64,000 nt of DNA from JBNFVY01 sp049943335. GTDB lineage: Bacteria > Pseudomonadota > Alphaproteobacteria > Rhodobacterales > Rhodobacteraceae. Made by a program: the position numbers and the translations under genes. This document shows, in pieces, positions 34,505 through 43,221 of the stretch; within the stretch, counting starts at the first letter, position 1; the number at the start of each line of letters is the position of its first letter. The notes under the pieces were generated by a model, which saw only the letters and a list, made by a program, of their open reading frames with translations, had not been told where the DNA came from and made no database searches. Location: assembly GCF_049943335.1 (NCBI RefSeq), contig NZ_JBNFVY010000002.1, forward strand, positions 248,001 to 312,000. Reading direction: 5' to 3'.

Positions 34505-35734
34505 ATGCGCCGCGTCGTCGTCACAGGATTGGGGATCGTCTCTTCGATCGGGAACACTACAGATCAGGTTCTGGAGTCGCTGAAAACCGGAACCTCGGGG
34601 ATCACTTTCAACGAAGACATGGCCGCGCATGGCTTTCGCAGCCAGATCGCGGGCAACATCAAGCTGGACGTGGCCGAACATGTCGACAAGCGCACGCTGC
34701 GCTTCATGGGGCCCGGCGCGGCCTATGCCCATATCGCCATGCAACAGGCCATTGCCGACGCGGGGCTGGAAGAGGGCGATGTCGTCAACCCGCGCACCGG
34801 CCTTGTGGCCGGATCGGGCGGGCCGTCGACCAGCGCCCTGCTGACCGCGCACCAGAGTGTTCTGAAAACCGGCGCGACCAAGCGGATCGGGCCCTTTGCG
34901 GTGCCCAAGTGCATGTCCTCGACCATCAGCGCCAACCTGGCGACGGCGTTCCAGATCAAGGGCATCAACTATTCGATCACGTCGGCCTGCTCGACATCGC
35001 TGCATTGCATCGGAAATGCGGCCGAACAAATCATGATGGGCAAACAGGACGTGATGTTCGCCGGCGGCGGCGAAGAATTGGACTGGACCCTGTCGTGCCT
35101 GTTTGACGCCATGGGCGCGATGTCGTCCAAGTATAACGACACCCCGGAAAAAGCCTCGCGCGCGTTCGATGCGAACCGCGACGGCTTCGTGATTGGTGGC
35201 GGCGGCGGCATCGTGGTGCTTGAGGATCTTGAGCACGCCAAGGCGCGCGGCGCCAAAATCTATGCCGAAATCACAGGGCTGGGCGCCACATCCGACGGCG
35301 CCGACATGGTGGCCCCATCCGGTGAAGGCGGCGAACGGGCCATGCGGCTGGCCCTGCAGACCCTGCCCGAAGGCCGCAAGGTCAGCTACATCAATGCGCA
35401 TGGCACCAGCACGCCCGTCGGCGACGTGGGCGAAGTCGAAGCCGTGCGCCGCGTGTTCGGCGCCGGCAACACGCCCCCGATCAGCAGCACCAAATCGATG
35501 ACCGGCCACAGCCAGGGCGCGACCGGCGCGCAAGAAGCGATCTATTGCCTGCTGATGCTGGAACACGATTTCATCGCGCCGTCGATCAATGTCGAAACGC
35601 TGGACCCGGCGCTGGACCCGGCCGAAATCGCAACGTCGCTGGTGCAAAACGCCGGCTTGGACACGGTGATGACCAACAGCTTTGGCTTTGGCGGCACCAA
35701 TGGATCGATGCTTATGTCGAAATACAACGGGTAG
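34505..35734 (+). CDS. fabB: Beta-ketoacyl-ACP synthase I
   Basis: 409 residues. Active-site Cys in ITSACSTSLHCIG, the two His in YINAHGTSTPVGD and KSMTGHSQGATGA. It elongates the cis-3-decenoyl-ACP made by FabA. It follows fabA by 61 bases, with AAGGA upstream of ATG. Confidence 0.98.
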   Translation: MRRVVVTGLGIVSSIGNTTDQVLESLKTGTSGITFNEDMAAHGFRSQIAGNIKLDVAEHVDKRTLRFMGPGAAYAHIAMQQAIADAGLEEGDVVNPRTGLVAGSGGPSTSALLTAHQSVLKTGATKRIGPFAVPKCMSSTISANLATAFQIKGINYSITSACSTSLHCIGNAAEQIMMGKQDVMFAGGGEELDWTLSCLFDAMGAMSSKYNDTPEKASRAFDANRDGFVIGGGGGIVVLEDLEHAKARGAKIYAEITGLGATSDGADMVAPSGEGGERAMRLALQTLPEGRKVSYINAHGTSTPVGDVGEVEAVRRVFGAGNTPPISSTKSMTGHSQGATGAQEAIYCLLMLEHDFIAPSINVETLDPALDPAEIATSLVQNAGLDTVMTNSFGFGGTNGSMLMSKYNG

Positions 35735-35740
35735 GGGTAG

Positions 35741-36529
35741 ATGGCGGAACTGATGACCGGCAAGCGCGGGCTTGTCATGGGCGTGGCAAACGAACGCTCG
35801 ATCGCCTGGGGCATTGCCAAGGCCCTGGCCGACGAAGGGGCCGAGCTGGCCTTTACCTATCAGGGCGAAGGGTTCGGCAAGCGCCTGCGCCCGCTGGCCG
35901 AAAGCGTCGGGTCCGACACGATGGTGGATGTCGATGTCACCAACCCCGACCAGATGGACCGTGCCTTTGGCGCACTGGAAGACAAATGGGGCACGATGGA
36001 TTTCGTGGTACATGCCATCGCCTTTTCGGACAAGACGGAACTGGCGGGCCGGTTCATCGACACCTCGATCGACAACTTCAAGAATTCGCTGCATATCTCG
36101 TGCTACAGCTTTATCGACGTGGCCAAGCGCGCCTCGGTGATGATGACGGGCGGCGGCACGCTGATCACGCTGACGTTTCAGGGATCGAACGCGGTGGTGC
36201 CGAACTATAACGTGATGGGCGTGGCCAAGGCGGCGCTGGAAAGTTCGGTGCGCTACCTTGCGTCAGATCTTGGGCCACAAGGCATCCGCGTCAACGCGAT
36301 CAGCCCGGGCCCGATGAAAACGCTGGCCGGCAGCGCCATCGGCGGGGCGCGCCGCACGTATCGCCATGCCGAAGAGAACGCCCCGATGCAGTCGAACGCC
36401 ACGTTGGACGCGGTGGGCGGCACTGCGGTCTACCTGGCCTCGGATGCGGGGGCCTGCACGACGGGCGAAATCATCCACGTCGACGGGGGCTATCATGTGA
36501 TGGGCATGCCCCGGTTCGAAAACATCTGA
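35741..36529 (+). CDS. fabI: Enoyl-ACP reductase (NADH)
   Basis: 262 residues. The cofactor loop is GVANERSIAWGIAKAL; the catalytic Tyr and Lys are in NYNVMGVAKAALES with the usual spacing, and ISPGPMKTLAGSAIGG is the substrate loop. It completes each elongation cycle. The gap to fabB is six bases, so the three fab genes are one operon. Confidence 0.98.
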   Translation: MAELMTGKRGLVMGVANERSIAWGIAKALADEGAELAFTYQGEGFGKRLRPLAESVGSDTMVDVDVTNPDQMDRAFGALEDKWGTMDFVVHAIAFSDKTELAGRFIDTSIDNFKNSLHISCYSFIDVAKRASVMMTGGGTLITLTFQGSNAVVPNYNVMGVAKAALESSVRYLASDLGPQGIRVNAISPGPMKTLAGSAIGGARRTYRHAEENAPMQSNATLDAVGGTAVYLASDAGACTTGEIIHVDGGYHVMGMPRFENI

Positions 36530-36538
36530 GCAAAGCGC

Positions 36539-36567
36539 ACGGGGGCCGCTAGTGGCCCGGCCCCCGT
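36539..36567. terminator. Inverted repeat between fabI and the convergent gene
   Basis: Perfect 10-bp arms ACGGGGGCCG / CGGCCCCCGT around a 9-base loop that contains the TAG stop of the minus-strand gene. No T-run, so termination is likely weak or rho-aided. Confidence 0.55.
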
Positions 36568-37205
36568 CCCTGCCCCGGCCCCTGCCCCCGTCCCTGCCCC
36601 ACGCCGCAATCGGTGCATCCGTCGCAGGCGCGGGCGCGGTCCTTCATCTCTACCAGCATGTTCGAAAATTCTTCGCCGTCGCCATAGTCAACGAACCGGT
36701 CGTAGTGCGCATGACGGTCCGGCAAGTGCCGCCCGTGCTTGATCGGGCACCAATAATATTCCGTGCGCCCGGCCACCTCGCGCACATAGGCCAACAGCCC
36801 GTTACAGTAGCCGCAATAGACACAATACAGCTTTTGCAGGATGTTCAGATAGGTCAGCTTGTGCCGGTCGACGGCGATATAGTCGCGCCGCCGGACCTTG
36901 GGGATACCGTAGACGGGAAAGCAGATCGCCTGATAGACCGATACGAACAAGTCCATGAGAACGAAGGGAATGATCAGCGAAAAGATCAGCGGCGCGGTGA
37001 CGATTTCCATCAGGCGGGCGCGGCCCAGAAAGGTCGCCCAGCGCATGCGGAACAGACGCCCGCGCTTGCGCGCCTCGTCTTCAAAGACGATGCGTCCGTT
37101 TTCCCAGCGATAGCGAAACTGGGCCGCGCGTTCTGACGCTTCGCGTTCCAGATTGGCTTGAAGATCGCGCAGGTTTTCCCTTAGTCGCTCTACCGTGTTG
37201 TTCAT
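36549..37205 (-). CDS. Unknown membrane protein with Cys pairs and a Gly/Gln/His tail
   Basis: 218 residues from ATG at 37205 (MNNTVERLRENLRDLQ); a longer open frame upstream lacks homology-like sequence. N-terminal coiled coil (~1-45), one long hydrophobic stretch (~68-95), then CVYCGYCNGLLAYV and YYWCPIKHGRHLPDRH, then CDGCTDCGVGQ and a GQG/GPG repeat tail. The Cys and His pairs suggest metal or redox binding. Resembles a conserved Rhodobacteraceae hypothetical; function unknown. Confidence 0.78.
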   Translation of the reverse strand: MNNTVERLRENLRDLQANLEREASERAAQFRYRWENGRIVFEDEARKRGRLFRMRWATFLGRARLMEIVTAPLIFSLIIPFVLMDLFVSVYQAICFPVYGIPKVRRRDYIAVDRHKLTYLNILQKLYCVYCGYCNGLLAYVREVAGRTEYYWCPIKHGRHLPDRHAHYDRFVDYGDGEEFSNMLVEMKDRARACDGCTDCGVGQGRGQGPGQGRGPGH

Positions 37206-37371
37206 GGTCGTCTCCGAAAAATGCTGGCGCACATATTGATCCAACCGAACACGCAATGCGCAATCGGAAACAGTATGTTGTGTTAATTTTTTCTGCGCAA
37301 TTCGCCACATTCCTGCCACATTTGAACCCCCACTTGGACAAGAACTTCTGGGGCTGACCGATTCCGCAATC

Positions 37372-38163
37372 ATGACGACATCATATTTTATTCTACTTAC
37401 GTCTATTCTGATCGCACTGGGCGTCGCCGTCAGTTTGCGGCCTGTTCAGGTGTCCGGGGCCGCCCCGCGCCGCCTTGTTCTGCATGGGTTCGACGGCACC
37501 GGTGTGGTGCTGGCCTTTGTGCTGTTCATCATGGCAACCATACTGGTGGGCCCGCTGGTGGCGGCGTCGGTTCTGCTGTCGCTGTTCATTTATGAACTGG
37601 GGCAGGCGCTGGCCCGGCGCTCGCTGTGCGCGGGCGAACCACGGCTGCGCATCCTTCCGGTGCCTTTTCTCAGCCCGCGCGGCGCGCAAAGCGACGATCC
37701 GGCCGCCGAAGCGTTCGTGGTGCTGATGGGCGCGGGCCTGTCGCTGGCGCCGGTCGCGCTGGCTCTGGGGGTCGCGCAGGTCGTCGCCGGGTCATCGCCC
37801 GGCCTGGCGTTTGCGCTTTTGACCTTTGGGGCGACCTGCGGCGCGGTGAATTTCATCATGCTGCTGCCCTTCCTGCCGCTGGACGGTGGGCGCTGTATCC
37901 GCGCGGTTTCGAACAGTTTCTGGCCCAGCATGGGGCCGCTGATCAGCATTTTCCTGGTCGCGGCCTTTGCCTCGGCGGCGCTGCAAAACCAGTCGATCGG
38001 CTTTCTGGTGCTGGCCGCGATCGGGTTGCAGAGCCTGCTGCCGCGCCGCAATGCCACCCTGCCCCTGCCGCAGAACACCGCACTGATCGTTCTGGCGGCC
38101 TATGCGTTTACGCTGGCAGCCCATTTCATGGCCGGTCAGGCCATTCTGGACGGGCTGCTTTAG
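37372..38163 (+). CDS. M50 (site-2) protease-like membrane protein with lost catalytic site
   Basis: 263 residues, about six membrane spans. FIYELGQALARR at ~72-83 sits where site-2 proteases have HExxH, but both zinc His are replaced (Tyr74, Gln78). The second M50 motif is preserved: N160 and PFLPLDGGR at ~166-174. So the fold is that of an M50 protease that should not bind zinc at this site. A pseudoprotease with a regulatory role is possible. It is divergent from the Cys-rich gene. Confidence 0.72.
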   Translation: MTTSYFILLTSILIALGVAVSLRPVQVSGAAPRRLVLHGFDGTGVVLAFVLFIMATILVGPLVAASVLLSLFIYELGQALARRSLCAGEPRLRILPVPFLSPRGAQSDDPAAEAFVVLMGAGLSLAPVALALGVAQVVAGSSPGLAFALLTFGATCGAVNFIMLLPFLPLDGGRCIRAVSNSFWPSMGPLISIFLVAAFASAALQNQSIGFLVLAAIGLQSLLPRRNATLPLPQNTALIVLAAYAFTLAAHFMAGQAILDGLL

Positions 38164-38215
38164 TCACTTTTCATTTGCCGGCGCCCATGTCACCCTGTCC
38201 GAAACGGGGGGCGAC

Positions 38216-38902
38216 ATGACCATCAAAGCCTGTGTATTCGACGCCTATGGAACGCTGTTCGACGTGGCCGCCGCCGCGCGCGAAGCCGCGCGCGATCCTG
38301 CCTTTGCCCCATTGCGGGACCTGTGGCCGCAAGTGGCGCGCGATTGGCGGCTCAAGCAGTTGCAATACACCTGGCTGCGCGCCGTGGCCGATGCCCATTG
38401 CGACTTTTGGCAGGTCACGCAGGATGGGCTGGATTGGGCGCTGGACTCCGCCAATCTGGCCGATCCGGCGCTGCGCGAACGGCTATTGGCGCTCTACTGG
38501 GAATTGTCCCCCTTCCCCGAGGTTCCCCAGGTGCTGGCCACGCTGAAGGCGCGCGGCTTTCAAACCGCGATCCTGTCCAACGGCTCGCCGGCCATGCTGG
38601 ACGGCGCGGTGCAATCGGCGGGTCTTGGCGATGTTCTGGACGATGTGCTCAGCGTTCAGTCCGTGGGCGTGTTCAAACCCCATGCCTCGGTCTACCAACT
38701 GGCGGTGGACCGCTTTGATTGCCCGCCCGATCAGATCCTCTTTGTCAGCTCGAACGGCTGGGACGCGGCCGGCGGCGCGGGGTTCGGATTTCGCACCGTC
38801 TGGGTCAACCGCATGGCCGAGCCCATTGACCGTTTGCCCTGGCGCCCCACCGAAATCCTGACCGACCTGACGGAAATTCCCGACCTTGCCGGACGATTCT
38901 GA
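38216..38902 (+). CDS. Haloacid dehalogenase, type II
   Basis: 228 residues from ATG at 38216 (MTIKACVFDAYGTLFDV), the nucleophile Asp being in VFDAYGTL. AILSNGSPAML and VGVFKPHASVY give motif II and III, FVSSNGWDAAGGAGFGFRT motif IV, all matching L-2-haloacid dehalogenases, which hydrolyse the halogen from short 2-haloacids. Some members act on other substrates. Followed by a one-base overlap (TGATG) with the hydrolase. Confidence 0.9.
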   Translation: MTIKACVFDAYGTLFDVAAAAREAARDPAFAPLRDLWPQVARDWRLKQLQYTWLRAVADAHCDFWQVTQDGLDWALDSANLADPALRERLLALYWELSPFPEVPQVLATLKARGFQTAILSNGSPAMLDGAVQSAGLGDVLDDVLSVQSVGVFKPHASVYQLAVDRFDCPPDQILFVSSNGWDAAGGAGFGFRTVWVNRMAEPIDRLPWRPTEILTDLTEIPDLAGRF

Positions 38903-39723
38903 TGCCCCATTTCACCACATTCGACGGTCTGAACCTGCACTACGATGACCAGGGCGACGGGCTGGCGGTGCTGTGCTTGGCGGGGCTGACGCGCAACGGG
39001 CGCGATTTCGATCATGTCGCGCCGCATCTGGACGGTGTGCGTCTGATCCGCATGGACTATCGCGGGCGCGGGCAGTCCGACTATGGTGACTGGCGCAGCT
39101 ATACCATCGAGAACGAGGCGCGCGACGCGATCAAGCTGCTTGACCATCTGGGGCTGGCGGACGCCGCCATCCTCGGCACCTCGCGCGGGGGGCTGATCGC
39201 CATGCTTCTGGGCCTGACCGATGGCGACCGGGTGCGCGGCGTCGCGCTGAACGATATCGGGCCAGAGCTGGACACATCCGGGCTGGACCGGATCGCGGGG
39301 TATCTGGGCAAGCCGCCGCCATGGACCACGCTGGCGGATGCGGCCGCAGCGATGCCCGCCGCCAATCCCGGTTTTACCGATGTGCCGCCCGCGCGTTGGC
39401 GCGCTCAGGTCGAAAACAACTATGTGCAGGGCGATCATGGCCTGCAGCTGCGCTATGATCCGAAATTGCGCGACGCGGTGCTGGAAGCGCCCACAGGCGA
39501 TGCGCCCGATCTGTGGCCGCTGTTCGATGCGCTGGCCGGCAAGCCGGTGGCGCTGATCCGGGGCGCGAACTCTGACCTTTTGGGCGCCGACACCGCGCAA
39601 AAGATGCAAGACCGCCACCCCGGCCTGATCTACCGCGAGGTGCCGGGCCGCGCCCATGTGCCGTTTCTGGACGAAGCCCCGGCGCTAGAGGCGCTGCGCA
39701 CGTGGATCCAGCAGTGCCGGTGA
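38902..39723 (+). CDS. Alpha/beta hydrolase
   Basis: 273 residues. Nucleophile elbow GTSRGG with Ser ~94, an Asp in GANSDLL and the His near GRAHVPFLDEAP give the triad. The substrate is not predictable. The start overlaps the previous stop by one base, and the stop overlaps the following start (GTGA), so three genes form one unit. Confidence 0.88.
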   Translation: MPHFTTFDGLNLHYDDQGDGLAVLCLAGLTRNGRDFDHVAPHLDGVRLIRMDYRGRGQSDYGDWRSYTIENEARDAIKLLDHLGLADAAILGTSRGGLIAMLLGLTDGDRVRGVALNDIGPELDTSGLDRIAGYLGKPPPWTTLADAAAAMPAANPGFTDVPPARWRAQVENNYVQGDHGLQLRYDPKLRDAVLEAPTGDAPDLWPLFDALAGKPVALIRGANSDLLGADTAQKMQDRHPGLIYREVPGRAHVPFLDEAPALEALRTWIQQCR

Positions 39724-40688
39724 ACCGGTCCGATGTCGAAGATGCCGCGCGCCGCCTGTTCGGGCATGTCCGGCGCACGCCATTGCTGTCGTCACCATTT
39801 CTGGACGACATCGCGGGGCGCCGCGTGCTGGTCAAAGCCGAATCCCTGCAACACAGCGGCTCGTTCAAGTTTCGCGGCGCGTGGTCGGCCATTTCCGCCC
39901 TGCCATCGGACCAGCGGGCGCGCGGCGTCATCGCCTATTCGTCAGGCAATCACGCGCAGGGCATCGCGTTTGCAGCCATGTTGCACGCCATTCCCAGCGT
40001 CATCGTGATGCCGTCGGACGCGCCCGCGATCAAGGTGGCCAACACCCGCGCCTACGGGGCCGAAGTGGTGCTGTATGACCGCGCGGTGGAAAGCCGTGAA
40101 CAGATCGGCCAAGCCCTGGCGCGCGATCGCGGCCTGACCCTGATCCGCCCCTACGACGAGCCTCTGGTAATCGCGGGTCAGGCCAGCGTGGGGATCGAGA
40201 TCGCCGAACAGGCGGCCGAATTAGACATCTTTGACGCAGAGGTGCTGGTGTGTTGCGGCGGCGGCGGGCTGACATCCGGCGTTGCGCTGGCGTTGGAAAC
40301 CCACGCCCCGCAGATGCGCGCACGTCCGGTCGAGCCGGAAGGGTTCGACGATGTCGCGCGTTCACTGGCAGCGGGCCGGATTCTGGCCAACCCGGCGCTG
40401 TCCGGGTCGATCTGCGATGCGGTGCTGACGCCAAAGCCGGGCGATATTACCTTCCCCATCCTGCAACGCCTGTGCGGCCCCGGCATCGTCGTCAGTGATG
40501 ACGAAGCGCGGCGCGCGATGGCGCTGGCGTTTTTACGGTTGAAACTGGTGCTCGAGCCGGGCGGCGCGGTGGCACTGGCGGCAGCGCTGTTCCATCCGCC
40601 GCAGGCTGACACGGTGATCGCGGTGGCATCGGGCGGCAACGTCGATCCCACGCTATTCGCCCAAACGCTGCAGGATTTCGACGGCTGA
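39720..40688 (+). CDS. PLP-dependent threonine/serine dehydratase-like protein
   Basis: 322 residues if GTG at 39720 (overlapping the previous stop as GTGA) is used; GTG at 39702 adds six residues. PLP lysine in SGSFKFRGAWSAI, CGGGGLTSGVAL for the PLP phosphate, and YSSGNHAQGIAFAA. Members deaminate threonine or serine, or racemise serine; there is no regulatory ACT domain. It is the third gene of the HAD-hydrolase-dehydratase unit, whose common purpose is unclear. Confidence 0.9.
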   Translation: MNRSDVEDAARRLFGHVRRTPLLSSPFLDDIAGRRVLVKAESLQHSGSFKFRGAWSAISALPSDQRARGVIAYSSGNHAQGIAFAAMLHAIPSVIVMPSDAPAIKVANTRAYGAEVVLYDRAVESREQIGQALARDRGLTLIRPYDEPLVIAGQASVGIEIAEQAAELDIFDAEVLVCCGGGGLTSGVALALETHAPQMRARPVEPEGFDDVARSLAAGRILANPALSGSICDAVLTPKPGDITFPILQRLCGPGIVVSDDEARRAMALAFLRLKLVLEPGGAVALAAALFHPPQADTVIAVASGGNVDPTLFAQTLQDFDG

Positions 40689-40839
40689 ATTTTCCGGGGC
40701 GCGGCGGGCTGCGGACGCCGGGTCCGGCCAGGCGGCCCCACAATATTCCCCGGCCAATCTCCCCCCCCATTTCCAGCCCTTTTTCAAGCCCTTTTCCGGG
40801 CCCTGCTGCGCCCCGTTTGCCCAGATTGCCCCCATAAAC

Positions 40840-40858
40840 TAATTGACGCCGCCAATTA
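40840..40858. promoter_or_regulatory. Inverted repeat upstream of pobA, possible operator
   Basis: TAATTG (40840-40845) and CAATTA (40853-40858) flank a 7-base spacer, 36 bases before the pobA start, in an otherwise GC-rich stretch. It could bind an IclR- or LysR-type regulator of the pob/pca genes; none is encoded adjacent to it. Confidence 0.5.
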
Positions 40859-40893
40859 CCTTTGCGCATCTTGCGCCAGCACGGAGGCAACGC

Positions 40894-42063
40894 ATGCGCA
40901 CACAGGTTTGCATCATCGGGGGCGGCCCGTCGGGACTGCTGTTGTCGCAGTTGCTGCACCGCAAAGGTATCGATAGCGTGGTGCTGGAACGCAAGACCAA
41001 GGAATATGTCCTGGGCCGGATCCGGGCCGGCGTTCTGGAACAGGGCCTGGTCGATCTGATGCGCCAGGCCGGGGTGGCCGCACGGATGGAATCTGAAGGC
41101 TACGTGCATGACGGCACCCAGATTTCCTGTGGCGATGCTCTGATCCGCATCGACATCAAGGCGCTGACCGGCAAGCCCGTGGTCGTGTATGGCCAGACCG
41201 AAGTCACGCGCGATCTCTACGCGGCGCGTGAAAATTCGGGCGGGCAGATTGAATTCAACGTCGAGGGCGTGACGATCCATGACGCCAGAACGGACGCGCC
41301 CAGTGTCACCTTTGTGCGCGATGGAACGCACCACCGCATCGATTGTGATTTCGTGGCTGGCTGCGACGGGTTCCACGGCGTCTCGCGCAAGACGATCCCC
41401 GATGATGTGCGGCGCGACTATGAAAAGGTCTATCCCTTTGGCTGGCTGGGTGTTCTGTCGCAAACCCCACCCGTCGATCACGAACTGATCTACGCCGCGT
41501 CAGAGCGGGGGTTTGCCCTGGCGTCCATGCGCAATTCGAACCTGTCCCGCTATTACATCCAGGTGCCCCTGTCGCACAGGCCCGACGACTGGCCCGATCA
41601 GACCTTTTGGGGCGAATTCAAAAAGCGCATTCCCCAGGGCCACGCCGCCAGGCTGATCACCGGGCCGATCATCGAAAAATCCATCGCCCCCTTGCGCAGT
41701 TTCGTGACCGAACCGATGCGGTGGGGCCGCCTGTTCCTGTGCGGTGACGCGGCGCACATCGTGCCCCCCACCGGCGCCAAGGGGCTGAACACGGCCGCCA
41801 GCGATGTGCACTACCTGTATCAGGGGCTCTGCCAGCACTATCTGGAGGGCAGCGATGACGGCATCGTTGCCTATTCCGACAAGGCGCTGGCCCGCATCTG
41901 GAAGGCCGAGCGATTCAGCTGGTGGATGACGAACCTGTTGCACCGCTTCCCCGAATGGTCAGACTTTGACTTGAAGATGCAACAGGCCGAAATCGACTTT
42001 CTGCGCAGCAATGAAGCCGCGCAGCGGGCGTTGGCCGAAAACTATGTGGGGTTGCCCTACTGA
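40894..42063 (+). CDS. pobA: 4-hydroxybenzoate 3-monooxygenase
   Basis: 389 residues from ATG at 40894, with GGAGG before it. FAD loop CIIGGGPSGLLLSQLLH, DG-motif FVAGCDGFHGVSR, and the GD motif LFLCGDAAHIVPPTGAKGLN. It hydroxylates 4-hydroxybenzoate to protocatechuate using NADPH. It begins the pob/pca operon; the stop overlaps the pcaD start (TGATG). Confidence 0.97.
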   Translation: MRTQVCIIGGGPSGLLLSQLLHRKGIDSVVLERKTKEYVLGRIRAGVLEQGLVDLMRQAGVAARMESEGYVHDGTQISCGDALIRIDIKALTGKPVVVYGQTEVTRDLYAARENSGGQIEFNVEGVTIHDARTDAPSVTFVRDGTHHRIDCDFVAGCDGFHGVSRKTIPDDVRRDYEKVYPFGWLGVLSQTPPVDHELIYAASERGFALASMRNSNLSRYYIQVPLSHRPDDWPDQTFWGEFKKRIPQGHAARLITGPIIEKSIAPLRSFVTEPMRWGRLFLCGDAAHIVPPTGAKGLNTAASDVHYLYQGLCQHYLEGSDDGIVAYSDKALARIWKAERFSWWMTNLLHRFPEWSDFDLKMQQAEIDFLRSNEAAQRALAENYVGLPY

Positions 42064-42848
42064 TGAAAGTTTCCGTTGGGGATATTTCGCTGAACATGCA
42101 CGAGGATGGCGACCCGAACGGCGCACCGATCGTCTTTGCCAATTCGCTGGGGACTGATCTGCGCCTGTGGGACAAGGTGGTGCCGCTGTTGCCGCCTGGT
42201 CTGCGGATCATCCGGTTCGACAAGCGCGGGCACGGGCAATCCGACGTGCCCGATGCGCCCTATTCGATGGGCCAACTGGTGAGCGATACCGAACGGCTTC
42301 TGGACGCCCTGGGCGTGAAAGACGCGATGTTTGTTGGCCTGTCCATCGGCGGGATGATTGCGCAGGGCCTGGCCGTCAAACGGCTGGACCTGGTGCGCGC
42401 GGTGGTGCTGTCGAACACCGCCTACAAGTTCGGCACCGCGCAAACCTGGGCCGACCGGATCAGCGCGATCCGCGCCGGCGGAATCCAAGCCCAGGGCGAC
42501 GAGATCATGGCGCGCTGGTTCTCCAAACCCTTCCGAAATGGCCCCGAGCTGCAATTCTGGCGCGACATGCTGACGGGCCAGCCGCTGGAAGGCTATCTTG
42601 GCTGTTGCGCGGCCATCGCGGGCACCGACATGTACACCCCCACCGCCGGGCTGCGCCTGCCCGCCCTTGGGATCGCGGGCGATGCAGACGGATCATCCCC
42701 GCCCGACCTGGTGCGCGAGACCGCGGCGCTGATCCCCGGCTCGCAGTTTCACCTGATCCGCGGCGCGGGGCATCTGCCTTGCGTCGAAAAACCCGACGAA
42801 TACGCCGAAGTGCTGACGAAATTCCTGAAGGAGACAGGCCATGTCTGA
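42063..42848 (+). CDS. pcaD: 3-oxoadipate enol-lactonase
   Basis: 261 residues. Nucleophile elbow GLSIGGMIAQGLA with the Ser; RFDKRGHGQSDVPDAPYSM and RGAGHLPCVEKPDEYAEVL hold family residues. It opens the enol-lactone to beta-ketoadipate. It overlaps pcaC by eight bases. Confidence 0.95.
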   Translation: MKVSVGDISLNMHEDGDPNGAPIVFANSLGTDLRLWDKVVPLLPPGLRIIRFDKRGHGQSDVPDAPYSMGQLVSDTERLLDALGVKDAMFVGLSIGGMIAQGLAVKRLDLVRAVVLSNTAYKFGTAQTWADRISAIRAGGIQAQGDEIMARWFSKPFRNGPELQFWRDMLTGQPLEGYLGCCAAIAGTDMYTPTAGLRLPALGIAGDADGSSPPDLVRETAALIPGSQFHLIRGAGHLPCVEKPDEYAEVLTKFLKETGHV

Positions 42849-43221
42849 CCGCTACACCCAAGGGATCAAAACCCGCCGCGCCGTATTGGGCGATGCGCAT
42901 GTTGAGCGCGCCGAAGCGAACACGACCGAATTTGACGCCCCCTTCCAGACCCTGATCACCGAAGGCGCCTGGGGCACCGTGTGGTCCAGCGACGGGATCA
43001 CCAGGCGCGAACGGTCCATGTTGACGCTGGCCTTGCTGGCCGCCACCGGCAATTTCGATGAAATCCCGATGCACATCCGGGCCACGGCCAACACCGGCGC
43101 AAGCCAGCGCGACGTTCTGGAAGCCTTTCAGCATGTCGCCATCTACGCCGGCGTTCCGCGCGCGAACCGGGCCTTGAAACTGGCCAAGGCGACCTATGCC
43201 GAAATGGAGGAAAATTCATGA
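42841..43221 (+). CDS. pcaC: 4-carboxymuconolactone decarboxylase
   Basis: 126 residues. TRRAVLGDAHVERAEANTT and RERSMLTLALLAATG with HIRATANTGASQRDVLEA are typical of the AhpD-like PcaC. It decarboxylates the lactone formed by PcaB, giving the PcaD substrate. ATGA overlap with pcaH. Confidence 0.96.
   Translation: MSDRYTQGIKTRRAVLGDAHVERAEANTTEFDAPFQTLITEGAWGTVWSSDGITRRERSMLTLALLAATGNFDEIPMHIRATANTGASQRDVLEAFQHVAIYAGVPRANRALKLAKATYAEMEENS

Noticed and set aside
34409..36094. A 561-residue minus-strand open frame over fabB and fabI
   Set aside because: Shadow frame rich in Arg, His and Gly, without any domain, across two complete fab genes.
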